DNA from: Marinifilum sp. N1E240 | Lineage (GTDB): Bacteria > Bacteroidota > Bacteroidia > Bacteroidales > Marinifilaceae | Assembly: GCF_009295825.1 (NCBI RefSeq) | Contig: NZ_WHKF01000008.1 | Span: forward strand, 62,001 to 126,000 | Reading direction: 5' to 3' | Length of the DNA stretch: 64,000 bases | Shown: positions 1-8,145 of the stretch, in pieces | Position numbering within the stretch: the first letter of the stretch is position 1 | Layout: every line of letters begins with the position of its first letter | Notes under the pieces: generated by a model | Seen by the model: the letters and a program-made list of their open reading frames with translations, nothing else | Told to the model about the DNA's origin: nothing | Databases searched by the model: none | Position numbers and translations under genes: made by a program

Positions 1-1960
1 TAAAGTAATTAACCTTAAATCGAAAAAGGTAAGAGAAATTCTTGGAAAAGAATACAACTACTCCTATTCAGATGGTGATCAGCATTACGATTGGTCGAAC
101 GATGGCAAATGGTTTTTAGTTGATTTTTATCCTCATACTATTTTTATGCCAGATGTAGCATTAGTGGATGCACAAGGCAATAAGAAAATTGTGAATATTA
201 CTGAAAGTGGATATAGCGATTCAAATGCCAAATGGTCGTTAAAAGGAAATGCTATGATTTGGCATACCGATCGTCGTGGTTATCGTTCTCATGGTAGCTG
301 GGGTTCACAAGGTGACGTATATGTTCAGTTTTTCAATCAAAAAACTCTTGATGAATTTAAACTTTCTAAAGAGGAGAAAGAGCTAATAAAAGAAGAAGAG
401 AAAGCTAAGAAAGAGAGCAAAAAAGAAGAGGATACTGATAAAAAAGATAAGAAAAGCAAAAAAGACAAGAAGGATAAAAAAGAAGACGAAGAAAAAGACA
501 AAGATCTTAACATAGAATTATCAGGATTAGAAGATCGTCAGATTTGTCTTACCATAAATCCATCTAATCTTTCCGATGCAATTTTAACCCCTGATGGTAA
601 AAAATTATTCTACTTAAGTAGATTTGAAGAAGGTTACGATCTTTGGGTGAATGATCTGGAAAAGAAGGAAACAAAAAAGATATTGGATTTAAAAGGTGGC
701 GGTGGCGCTATGCAGTTCGATAAAGATGCTAAGAACTTATTCTTAATGTCGGGCAATAGTATTATTAAAGTGGATGTTGCCTCGAATAAGCGCAAAAACA
801 TTAGTTATACTGCAGAAATGTATCTTGACAAAGCCAAGGAAAGAGAATATCTTTTTGAGCACGTTTGGCGTACTATGTTGCGTAAATTCTACGATCCTGA
901 AATGCATCAATTGGATTGGGATTTTTACAAATCTGAATACACTCGATTCTTACCTCATATCAATAACAATTTTGATTTTGCAGAAATGTTAAGCGAACTT
1001 TTAGGTGAATTAAATGCTTCACATACTGGTTCTGGATACAGATACAGATCATCAAACGGTGATCGTACGGCGAAACTTGGAGCTTTTTACGATTGGAAAT
1101 ATGAAGGTGATGGTTTAAGAATTGCTGAGATTCTTGAAAAAGGTCCTTTGAACCAAGCGGATTCTAAAATTAAACCAGGTGTTGTTATCGAAAAAATTGA
1201 TGGTATGACCATCACAAAAGATAAGAGTCACTATCCATTATTAAATCACAAAGCTGGTAAAAAAGTTCTTTTAAGCTTATACAGCCCATACACAAAAGAA
1301 CGATGGGAAGAAACGGTTAAGCCTGTTTCAAGTATAAACAACCTACTTTACGAACGTTGGGTAAAAAGTCGTCAGGAAGAAGTAAAACGCTTATCGGATG
1401 GCAAAATTGGATACGTTCATGTTAGAGGTATGAACTCGCCAAGTTACCGTAAAATTTATTCTGAAATGCTTGGTAAATATGGTACTTGCGAAGCAATTGT
1501 GGTAGATACTCGCTTTAATGGCGGTGGTTGGCTACACGATGATTTGGTGACATTATTAAGCGGTGAAGTTTACTCAACCCTATCTCCTCGAGGACAGGAC
1601 TTTGGAACCGAGCCAATGAACAAATGGAAGAAACCATCAGCAGTTTTAATTAGTGAAAGTAACTATTCAGATGCTTGTGCTTTCCCTTATGCTTACCAAA
1701 CCTTAAAAATTGGAAAATTGATTGGTATGCCTGTTCCAGGAACCATGACAGCAGTTTGGTGGGAAACCTTACAGGATAGAAGTCTATATTTTGGTATGCC
1801 AATGGTTGGTGTTAAAGATATGAAAGGAGATTATATCGAAAACCAGCAAATTGAACCAGATATCAGAGTAACCAACGATTACGAAAAGGTAATTGAAGGT
1901 AAAGATCAGCAGCTTGAAAAAGCAGTTGAGCATTTATTGAACGAAATTGAAAAGAATTAG
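1..1960 (+). CDS. Tricorn-like S41 protease, 3' part (5' end outside window)
   Basis: The frame is open from base 2, so the N-terminus lies upstream; about 652 residues are visible. In order they hold the end of a beta-propeller (repeats of the TDRRG.RSHGSWG kind), a Lys/Glu-rich low-complexity linker encoded at about 368-508, further propeller blades, the tricorn core (GELNASHTG, with the probable catalytic His), a PDZ-like segment (PGVVIEKIDG) and the S41 peptidase domain. The nucleophile is probably the Ser of SNYSDACAF (codon 1667-1669). Tricorn homologues of Bacteroidota are about 1,050-1,100 residues, are usually exported and degrade peptides. The charged linker is a common variation in this group. 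Family assignment is firm; substrate and localisation cannot be judged because the signal peptide is missing. Confidence 0.9.
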   Translation, partial: KVINLKSKKVREILGKEYNYSYSDGDQHYDWSNDGKWFLVDFYPHTIFMPDVALVDAQGNKKIVNITESGYSDSNAKWSLKGNAMIWHTDRRGYRSHGSWGSQGDVYVQFFNQKTLDEFKLSKEEKELIKEEEKAKKESKKEEDTDKKDKKSKKDKKDKKEDEEKDKDLNIELSGLEDRQICLTINPSNLSDAILTPDGKKLFYLSRFEEGYDLWVNDLEKKETKKILDLKGGGGAMQFDKDAKNLFLMSGNSIIKVDVASNKRKNISYTAEMYLDKAKEREYLFEHVWRTMLRKFYDPEMHQLDWDFYKSEYTRFLPHINNNFDFAEMLSELLGELNASHTGSGYRYRSSNGDRTAKLGAFYDWKYEGDGLRIAEILEKGPLNQADSKIKPGVVIEKIDGMTITKDKSHYPLLNHKAGKKVLLSLYSPYTKERWEETVKPVSSINNLLYERWVKSRQEEVKRLSDGKIGYVHVRGMNSPSYRKIYSEMLGKYGTCEAIVVDTRFNGGGWLHDDLVTLLSGEVYSTLSPRGQDFGTEPMNKWKKPSAVLISESNYSDACAFPYAYQTLKIGKLIGMPVPGTMTAVWWETLQDRSLYFGMPMVGVKDMKGDYIENQQIEPDIRVTNDYEKVIEGKDQQLEKAVEHLLNEIEKN

Positions 1961-2030
1961 TCTGTGTAAATAAGATATCCTGTTAGGTACTATTCCTAAA
2001 CCGAAAGTACCTGCAGGAAATCCCAATTAC

Positions 2031-2180
2031 ATGAAAGATATTTTGAGGCAGAGCTCAATATTCCTCATTTCACCTCAAATGATTTGGGCTTTGTCCTCTT
2101 TTTTAAACAACAACAAATACGCCATTCCAATGATTTTTATTGGAAGTATTGTTTGTCTCTCCTTCCTTTTATCTCTTTGA
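2031..2180 (+). CDS. Possible 49-residue membrane peptide or gene remnant
   Basis: A short frame runs from ATG 2031 to TGA 2180. It has a polar first third (MKDILRQSS), then alternating hydrophobic stretches ending in IGSIVCLSFLLSL, which looks like one C-terminal membrane helix. The same frame stays open upstream to 1974 without a start, reading PKPKVPAGNPNY, so this may be the surviving tail of a longer membrane protein. A strong terminator follows it directly. I do not recognise the family and there is no clear ribosome binding site. It could equally be a chance frame. Confidence 0.25.
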   Translation: MKDILRQSSIFLISPQMIWALSSFLNNNKYAIPMIFIGSIVCLSFLLSL

Positions 2181-2192
2181 GGCAAACAAAAT

Positions 2193-2240
2193 AAACCGAA
2201 GATCACATGTCAATTGGACATTGAGATTTTCGGTTTTTTT
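2193..2240 (+). terminator. Intrinsic terminator
   Basis: AAACCGAA (2193-2200) pairs with TTCGGTTT (2229-2236), with an inner TGTC/GACA stem, and a T-run follows. It would end transcripts of the tricorn-like gene and of the small frame at 2031-2180. Confidence 0.8.
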
Positions 2241-2468
2241 CACATATTATATGCTATATAACCAATAATAAGATATTTAACAGTAAAGGTTAAAAAAGCA
2301 CATATAATATCTATCCAAGCTTCTCGAATGTCCATCAATAATAATCGCCGAATAATTTTTAATTCTTTTTTACATACTTATTTTTATAAAAGGATTACTT
2401 TTAAATAATTGGTATCCCTAATTGTACAGTAGTACCAATTTCTTCCACAAAAAATAGAAAGTTAAAAT
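2241..2468. other. Leader region with inverted repeats before the DUF2157 gene
   Basis: No gene is seen here. ATATTATATGC near 2244 is matched by a near-complement GCACATATAATAT near 2298, and ATTGGTA near 2410 is matched by TACCAAT near 2433, so the 5' leader of the next gene can fold or bind a dimeric regulator. No exact TAnnTTTG promoter box was found. Confidence 0.35.
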
Positions 2469-3734
2469 ATGAATTTAAACAAAGAACTTCCTAAACTGGT
2501 TAAAGAAGGAGTCATTTCACAAGAAGTATCTGATTCCATTTTTAATTATTACCAGAAAGAAAAAACTCCTGATCAAAGCAGACTAATGCTTGTTTTTGGA
2601 GTAATTGGTGCCATTCTGGTTGGACTTGGAATTATTCTGATTATCGCACACAATTGGGATGATTTTTTAAGACCCCTAAAAACAGGATTTGCTTTACTTC
2701 CACTAATAATTGGACAACTAGCTTGTGGATATACAATTTTAAGAAAAAAAGAATCACCTGCATGGCGAGAAGCAAGTACTAGTTTTCTCTTTTTCGCTAT
2801 TGGTTCCTGTATTTCTCTTATCAGCCAGATTTATAATATTCCAGGAGAAATGGGATCCTTCCTATTTTTATGGCTGATCTTGTTTCTGCCCATACCATTT
2901 GTTATGAAATCTTCAGTAAGTTCATTACTATTCCTTATTGGTAGTTCTTTTTATGCCCTTAACATAGGATATTGGGAATTCCCAGATACTCCACCCTATT
3001 GGTATCTATTTTTTATTGCCGTAACATTAATATTCTACCTGCAACTAAAAAAACAAAAACCAGAAAGCAATGCCCTTGTATTTCACAATTGGTTAATTCC
3101 AATATCATTAACCATTTGTCTTGGAAGCTTTTCTATTCATCATGAAGAGATACTATTTTTGGCTTACATGAGTATGTTTGCTATTTTCACTCAAATTGGA
3201 AATACAGAATCACTATTAAATCAACCTGCCAGAAACAATGCTTTTCGAATAATTGGCTGGCTAGGTAGTGTTACAATTTTGCTAATTCTTAGTTTCGATG
3301 CAGTTTGGGAAGACATTAGAAGAGAAATATATCAAAACTCCGAACTAATTACAGCACCCGAAGTTTACACTACCCTCTTAGTTTCAATTGCAGCAATTTT
3401 TCTTGCTTACCGAGCTTTTGCAAAGAACAAACTACGAATAAATGAAATCTTATTTTTCGTTTTACTATTGATATACATTCTAAGTTCACATTCTTCTTTT
3501 GCTTTTGTTCTGGTTAATCTACTCTTATTCACTTTTGGTCTGTTAACGATTATCTCAGGTACCAATCAACGAAGTTTAATGCTTATGAACTCTGGCTTAC
3601 TAATAATAACAGCATTAATTATTTGTCGTTTTTTCGATACAGATTTAAGCTTTGTGATAAGAGGTGTTCTTTTCCTATCCATCGGATTTGGCTTCTTTAT
3701 TGCCAATTATCAACTACTAAAAAAGAAGAAATAA
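2469..3734 (+). CDS. DUF2157 multi-pass membrane protein
   Basis: A 421-residue protein with a cytoplasmic N-terminal helix pair (ELPKLVKEGVISQEVSDSIFNYY) typical of DUF2157, followed by about ten to twelve hydrophobic helices. The first membrane segment, FGVIGAILVGLGIILIIAHNWDDF, has the family's G-rich pattern ending in AHNWD. The function of DUF2157 proteins is not established. The gene is one base upstream of a GDYXXLXY-family gene and almost certainly co-transcribed with it; this pairing recurs in many Bacteroidota. ATG 2469 is the natural start because the family's N-terminal helix begins there. Confidence 0.85.
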   Translation: MNLNKELPKLVKEGVISQEVSDSIFNYYQKEKTPDQSRLMLVFGVIGAILVGLGIILIIAHNWDDFLRPLKTGFALLPLIIGQLACGYTILRKKESPAWREASTSFLFFAIGSCISLISQIYNIPGEMGSFLFLWLILFLPIPFVMKSSVSSLLFLIGSSFYALNIGYWEFPDTPPYWYLFFIAVTLIFYLQLKKQKPESNALVFHNWLIPISLTICLGSFSIHHEEILFLAYMSMFAIFTQIGNTESLLNQPARNNAFRIIGWLGSVTILLILSFDAVWEDIRREIYQNSELITAPEVYTTLLVSIAAIFLAYRAFAKNKLRINEILFFVLLLIYILSSHSSFAFVLVNLLLFTFGLLTIISGTNQRSLMLMNSGLLIITALIICRFFDTDLSFVIRGVLFLSIGFGFFIANYQLLKKKK

Positions 3735-3735
3735 C

Positions 3736-4329
3736 ATGTATAAAAAATACGTATTCCCCATATTTATACTCATTGCTTTTATTCAATTGGCTATTCCTGT
3801 TAAAAGCATTTACGATCAGGAGCAAATTCTTGCTCATGGTAAGGAATTTAAGTTTCGAACTGCTCCGGTAGATCCCAACGATCCTTTTCGAGGTAAATAC
3901 GTCGCTCTCCGCTTTAAAGAGAATACCATAAATGTAGCACTCTATGAAAAATGGAAACAAGGTGATAAAATTTATGCTCACATTGATGAAGATAAAAATG
4001 GATTTGCTCAGCTTACATATGCTTCAAAAACAGAACCAACTAGACACAAACATTATATTGTAGCTAAAATTCAAAGAGTAAAAACTTCTATGGATGAAAA
4101 AAACAATATCACCAATATTGAGATTTCCATTCAATATCCTTTTGATCGCTTTTACATGGAAGAATCGAAAGCAAAAGCCGCCGAAGATCTTTATAGGAAA
4201 TCAACTGCTGACCAAAAGAAAATCACTTATGCATTGGTGAATGTGAAAAAGGGAAAAGCCACTCTTAAAGATGTAATGATTGATGGAGTTTCTATTCAAA
4301 AGTTAGTTGAGATGACAAATCAAAACTAA
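3736..4329 (+). CDS. GDYXXLXY domain protein, membrane-anchored
   Basis: A 197-residue protein with one N-terminal membrane helix (residues about 5-23, FPIFILIAFIQLAIPV) and a soluble extracytoplasmic domain. The family motif appears as FRGKYVALRF at residues 50-59, where K replaces D of GDYxxLxY. It starts one base after the DUF2157 stop, so translation is probably coupled. The family has no proven biochemical role; the steady partnership suggests both act in one envelope complex (inference). The N-terminal helix may be an uncleaved anchor rather than a signal peptide because no AxA-type site is obvious. Confidence 0.85.
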   Translation: MYKKYVFPIFILIAFIQLAIPVKSIYDQEQILAHGKEFKFRTAPVDPNDPFRGKYVALRFKENTINVALYEKWKQGDKIYAHIDEDKNGFAQLTYASKTEPTRHKHYIVAKIQRVKTSMDEKNNITNIEISIQYPFDRFYMEESKAKAAEDLYRKSTADQKKITYALVNVKKGKATLKDVMIDGVSIQKLVEMTNQN

Positions 4330-4530
4330 AACTTACACCTGCATTTTCAATTACTTTTTGAATAGCACTAAATCACTATTTATAATACCTGACAACACCT
4401 AACAGTCTCTTTATTTAGATTTTAATTAACATTTCCATTCATAATATTTGGTTGTCTTGATTTTTATTTGTTAACTTTAATAGTGATTATAGACTGTAAT
4501 CATTTTATTTACTTATAAAAAAATCATCCT

Positions 4531-5007
4531 ATGAGTATTGAAAATAAAGTTAAGATCGTATTAACCGACGAACAAAAAGCTACCATCGATACAGCTTTAA
4601 AATCACTAAAAGACACATTAGGTCCAGTACTAATCAGTTTAACTCCCGACGAGAAAAAGTCCATGCTTATTCTGGGTGATAAAACACTAAGTTTTGTCAA
4701 TAAAAACTTAATGTATTCAAATCAGAACCCAGAGTTTATTCCAAGTTACTTAAATCAAAATGACTGGAGTGTTGATATGCAAGCCTGGAACGATTTAGCT
4801 CCTATTAATTCTCAATTAAAAGAATTGAACAGCTTGCTTAATGATACTATTGCACTTTGTGGAAATGAGGCTTATCGTCAAGCGCTCACCTATTACAACA
4901 ACGTGAAGCAAGCGGCTAAAGATAACGTTCCAAGTGCCAAACCAATCTACGAAGAACTAAAGCAACAGTATCCAAACCACAAAAAGAATAAAGAAATTGT
5001 TGAATAG
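4531..5007 (+). CDS. Unrecognised 158-residue soluble protein
   Basis: I do not recognise this family. The protein has no signal peptide or membrane helix. It looks mainly helical, with amphipathic stretches (DEQKATIDTALKSLKDTLGPVL, APINSQLKELNSLLNDTIAL) and a Lys-rich tail (NHKKNKEIVE). The centre has a tryptophan-containing segment (QNDWSVDMQAWNDL). It sits alone, about 200 bases after the GDYXXLXY gene, with its own leader (4330-4530) and a strong terminator, so it is probably monocistronic. The 21-bp repeat array begins right after that terminator. Codon use and protein composition look native, so the gene is likely real. Confidence 0.7.
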   Translation: MSIENKVKIVLTDEQKATIDTALKSLKDTLGPVLISLTPDEKKSMLILGDKTLSFVNKNLMYSNQNPEFIPSYLNQNDWSVDMQAWNDLAPINSQLKELNSLLNDTIALCGNEAYRQALTYYNNVKQAAKDNVPSAKPIYEELKQQYPNHKKNKEIVE

Positions 5008-5030
5008 ATATTCATATCTATTGTTTTAGT

Positions 5031-5071
5031 CCCCCTAAAAGTACTAGTCACACTTTTTAGGGGGATTTTTT
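5031..5071 (+). terminator. Strong intrinsic terminator
   Basis: CCCCCTAAAA (5031-5040) pairs with TTTTTAGGGGG (5054-5064) and is followed by ATTTTTT. It ends the transcript of the 4531-5007 gene. Confidence 0.9.
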
Positions 5072-5323
5072 CCCTTTAGGATATATTCATCCCCAAGAGG
5101 TATCTTTTTAACCCCAACTAGTACCTCCGAAACATCTTCGAGGATATTTTTTACATCCTTAAGGATCTTTTAATGGTACTGTAAGATGTTCTGGATATCC
5201 TTGAGGATCTCTTTTAACTCCTTTAGGATGTAATTTTGGTCCTTCAGGATGTAATCTAACTACCAAGAGACCTAAAATTGGTACTGGAGGACCTAATTTT
5301 GATACTTGAGGATATTTTCTTTG
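5072..5323. repeat. Twelve degenerate tandem units of exactly 21 bp
   Basis: The stretch divides without slippage into twelve 21-bp units starting at 5072, 5093, 5114, 5135, 5156, 5177, 5198, 5219, 5240, 5261, 5282 and 5303. The best-kept feature is a near-palindromic core TCCTTNAGGA at the unit start (clear in the units at 5156, 5198, 5219 and 5240), followed by a T/A-rich half such as TGTAATTTTGG. Edge units are more diverged. Stops interrupt the plus frame in register with the units (CCT TAA, ACT TGA). Minus-strand translation gives a seven-residue periodicity (LHPEGPK, LHPKGVK) but is also broken by stops. Function unknown; it could be an array of protein-binding sites or a decayed heptapeptide-repeat gene. 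Confidence 0.8.
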
Positions 5324-5620
5324 AGTGCCCAAAACAATTAGAAGAGAGATTGTATAATCTGATTTTTTCTAATTTCAGATAAGAAACTATTTCAAGATGG
5401 GGAGTATTTAATATTGCTTGCCATATTTTTCTCAATATATTTTTTATAATTATTGTTCTTACGTATATTTATTATATTAATAAATAAGATCTCTATAAAT
5501 CAATAAGAAAATGACATCTTCCGTCAACATTATCTTTCATTCCGGATAATTTACCTTAACAATTAGACTGATTTTTAACCAAACAAATACACTATTATTT
5601 AACCTTTAATAAATAACCCT
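5324..5620. other. AT-rich intergenic stretch
   Basis: No open frame of note. It contains a small hairpin-like pair, TCTGA/TCAGA near 5359-5380, and a near-match to the -7 element (TATCTTTC near 5529) that could serve the gene at 5621. Nothing else is supported. Confidence 0.3.
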
Positions 5621-6217
5621 ATGCACAAAGATTATTTAAGCCTGATAAATGGCAAATCGAATCTATGGAAAAGGTTAATGTTAGATTATCCAGCCAAACT
5701 TGAAAAAGAATTAACAGAGGAAGATAAAGAATTACAAGTTTTTCTTTTCTATGGAGTAATGGCTTTGGATACTTGCTTTGATCCAACGGGAGAAGAAAAA
5801 CTTTTCGATCTGGATATCTATCAATTAGATTCTATATATGTAATTCTAGCATACAACAATATGGTTGAATCCTTACTATGTTTTTATTTTTTAGACCATG
5901 GTTATCATCCCAATCTGGTAAAGAGGTTTTGTGAAATAAGAAGCAATTTATTTCAAGAAAGTGGCATCGAAGAATCCATTCATGATTTATATAAAGAAGC
6001 TTCAAGCATGGCAACCATAACCAGAGAGTGTTTCTTAAGTTTTGTCAGCTATTTCAACATACCTGAAACAAAGGAAAACGCTTTACAATTGTATTGTATT
6101 CTTCAAACTTTTTACAAGCAAATTAAATTGGGACTTAGAAAAGATGACAAGAGTTCAACCCAAGATCTCTCTCTGCTAAAGCAAGCATATGAACTGGATA
6201 ACAAATCATCTTGCTAA
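5621..6217 (+). CDS. Unrecognised 198-residue soluble protein
   Basis: I do not recognise a family. The protein is acidic and probably all-helical, with no signal peptide. It contains aromatic-rich helices (QVFLFYGVMALDTCFDPTG, ESLLCFYFLDHGYHPNLVKRF) and five cysteines scattered without a metal-binding pattern. It stands alone between the 21-bp repeat region and the convergent etfA, with a shared bidirectional terminator downstream. ATG 5621 follows ATAAATAACCCT with no evident Shine-Dalgarno, as is usual in this phylum. Its length and amino-acid balance support a real gene. Confidence 0.65.
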   Translation: MHKDYLSLINGKSNLWKRLMLDYPAKLEKELTEEDKELQVFLFYGVMALDTCFDPTGEEKLFDLDIYQLDSIYVILAYNNMVESLLCFYFLDHGYHPNLVKRFCEIRSNLFQESGIEESIHDLYKEASSMATITRECFLSFVSYFNIPETKENALQLYCILQTFYKQIKLGLRKDDKSSTQDLSLLKQAYELDNKSSC

Positions 6218-6228
6218 AATAAGAATAT

Positions 6229-6268
6229 AAAAAAGGACCTACCCGAAATTAATCGAGCAGGTCTTTTC
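6229..6268. terminator. Bidirectional terminator between convergent genes
   Basis: AAAAGGACCT (6231-6240) pairs with AGGTCTTTT (6259-6267) with one bulge. A/T runs on both sides would stop the 5621 gene on the plus strand and the lysine operon (etfA end) on the minus strand. Confidence 0.8.
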
Positions 6269-6294
6269 ATCTATAAATAGTGGTTAACCCTATG

Positions 6295-7287
6295 CTATTT
6301 GTTCAATTGCTCGGTAAGCTTTTTAATGATTTGCTTTGCATCACCTACGATACCCAAATCAGCTACCTGGAAAATTGGAGCATTTTTATCTTTGTTTACT
6401 GCAATAATCAAATCAGAATCTTCCATACCTGCAACGTGCTGAATGGCTCCTGAAATACCGAATGCAAAGTACAAGTCAGGACGAACAGTTTTACCTGTCT
6501 GACCCACCTGACGGTCGTGACCAATGTAACCTGCATCAACCATAGCACGAGAAGCAGAAACCTCTGCGTCTAATGTTTCAGCCAATCCGTCCATTGCTTC
6601 AAAACCTTCTTTGTTTCCAATACCACGACCACCAGAAACCAAAATTCTCGCTTCAGTAATATCGATCAAATCTGTTTCTTCTTTTACAGTTTCGATCAAC
6701 TTTACTTTAAATTTAGCAGAGTTGAATTTCACTTCGTAGTTTACAATGTCTCCAGTACGATTTTCATCAGCGTCCATTGCAAACAATACACCCGGACGAA
6801 CAGTACCCATTTGAGGACGGTGGTTCTTACAAACGATAGTAGCCATTAGGTTACCACCAAAAGCAGGACGAGTCATTAACATTTCGCCTTTTTCACCAAT
6901 CTCAATCTTAGTACAGTCAGCAGTTAAACCAGTAGCTGCACGAGCCGATACTCTAGGTCCTAAATCACGACCTAAAGTAGTAGCACCAATCAACATCGAT
7001 TCTGGTTTTCTGTCTTCAATAATCTGGCAAATTGCCTGTGTATATGGTTCTGTAGTGTACTCTTTCAATTCAGGAGCGTCAACAACAATTACCTCATCAG
7101 CACCACGAGCGATTAAGCTCTGAGCTTGATCAGCAATTCCGTGTCCCAATAACATTGCATACACTTTGTCGTTCAACTCATCAGCTAATTTTCTAGCCTG
7201 TCCTAACAACTCTAAAGCTACATTTTGAATAACACCTTCACGTTGTTCAATGAAAACGTATATACCTTTGTAATCTTCTAAATTCAT
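6295..7287 (-). CDS. etfA: Electron transfer flavoprotein alpha subunit
   Basis: The 330-residue product matches EtfA along its length. It has the N-terminal Rossmann-like domain (GIYVFIEQREGVIQ) and the C-terminal FAD-binding region with VGQTGKTV, FGISGAIQHVAGM and IFQVADLGIVGD. With EtfB it passes electrons to or from the neighbouring butyryl-CoA dehydrogenase. It is the last gene of the fourteen-gene lysine operon, nine bases after etfB. In lysine and butyrate fermenters such Etf/Bcd sets are often electron-bifurcating (crotonyl-CoA reduction coupled to ferredoxin reduction). That is plausible here, but I cannot prove it from the sequence alone. Confidence 0.95.
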   Translation of the reverse strand: MNLEDYKGIYVFIEQREGVIQNVALELLGQARKLADELNDKVYAMLLGHGIADQAQSLIARGADEVIVVDAPELKEYTTEPYTQAICQIIEDRKPESMLIGATTLGRDLGPRVSARAATGLTADCTKIEIGEKGEMLMTRPAFGGNLMATIVCKNHRPQMGTVRPGVLFAMDADENRTGDIVNYEVKFNSAKFKVKLIETVKEETDLIDITEARILVSGGRGIGNKEGFEAMDGLAETLDAEVSASRAMVDAGYIGHDRQVGQTGKTVRPDLYFAFGISGAIQHVAGMEDSDLIIAVNKDKNAPIFQVADLGIVGDAKQIIKKLTEQLNK

Positions 7288-7296
7288 GGCTATATA

Positions 7297-8082
7297 TTAG
7301 TTTAGAATGAATTTCTCTTTTAACTTCTTGATGATGATTCCTACTGCCTCATCAGTCTCTACCTCGTAAAGTTCTCCTGCTGGTTTTAAACCACGAGCAA
7401 ATGCTTTGTGTACACTTGTTGGAGATCCTTTTAAACCAAGATCTTTCTCATCAACTTCAATTTCGTTGAATCCCCAAACCTCAACTTCTTTCTGGTAAGC
7501 ATCAACAATACCACCAACGTTCATGTAACGTGGATTATTAGCCGATGAAAGAACAGTTACCACACAAGGTGCTTCCACCTCTAGCATTTGGTATCCTTCT
7601 TCGATATGACGTCTCATAGTGAAAGTCTTATCTCCGTCGAATTTCAAATCTTCAAGGTAAGATACCTGTGGTAAATCAAGGTGCTCAGCAATCTGAGGAC
7701 CTACCTGAGCAGTATCACCATCAATTGCCTGACGACCAGTGATCAAAAGATCAAAATCGATCTTTCTTAATGCACCAGCCAAAGCGTGTGAAGTTGCCAA
7801 AGTATCTGCTCCGGCAAATTTTCTATCTGTTAAATGGATTGCACGATCAACTCCCATTGCAAACGCCTCACGAAGAATTAAATCAGCCTGAGGAGGTCCC
7901 ATGGTAATTACTGTAACGTGTGCTCCTTTTTCATCTTTTAATTGAAGTGCCATTTCCAAACCACTTTTATCATCAGGGTTCATGATACTTGGCACACCAT
8001 CACGGATTAAAGTACCCGTTTTTGGATCTATCTTAATTTCGGTTGTATCCGGTACCTGCTTAATACAGACAACTATTTTCAT
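7297..8082 (-). CDS. etfB: Electron transfer flavoprotein beta subunit
   Basis: The 261-residue product starts MKIVVCIKQVPDTTEIKID, the typical EtfB N-terminus, so ATG 8082 is chosen. A frame extending to 8136 merely reads through an upstream palindromic repeat. The nucleotide-binding motif is ITGRQAIDGDTAQVGP; the DGDTAQVGP form resembles clostridial butyrate-pathway EtfB more than the human-type DDDCNQTG form. It forms the EtfAB heterodimer with the next gene. The gap to bcd upstream holds a palindrome at 8105-8132, which may affect mRNA processing between bcd and etfB. Confidence 0.95.
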   Translation of the reverse strand: MKIVVCIKQVPDTTEIKIDPKTGTLIRDGVPSIMNPDDKSGLEMALQLKDEKGAHVTVITMGPPQADLILREAFAMGVDRAIHLTDRKFAGADTLATSHALAGALRKIDFDLLITGRQAIDGDTAQVGPQIAEHLDLPQVSYLEDLKFDGDKTFTMRRHIEEGYQMLEVEAPCVVTVLSSANNPRYMNVGGIVDAYQKEVEVWGFNEIEVDEKDLGLKGSPTSVHKAFARGLKPAGELYEVETDEAVGIIIKKLKEKFILN

Positions 8083-8104
8083 TTCTTTTGATTTTATTGA
8101 AACA

Positions 8105-8132
8105 GTACGGACATGACATGTCGTGTCCCTAC
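8105..8132. repeat. Imperfect palindromic repeat between bcd and etfB
   Basis: A 28-bp dyad centred on ACATGT. The right arm reads CATGTCGTGTCCCTAC and the left arm matches it with two mismatches. It is the same family as 10637-10664 (which has the perfect core GGACACGACATGTCGTGTCC) and resembles the palindrome at 56891-56910. It is probably a dispersed REP-like element. Confidence 0.75.
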
Positions 8133-8145
8133 ACATATTAAATCC

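Noticed and set aside
5072-5323. CRISPR array interpretation of the 21-bp units
   Set aside because: The units are contiguous without spacers, diverge strongly, and no cas gene is present.
8083-8136. Upstream extension of etfB
   Set aside because: It translates the palindromic repeat (CRDTTCHV...). EtfB proteins begin at MKIVVCIKQ, so ATG 8082 is the start.
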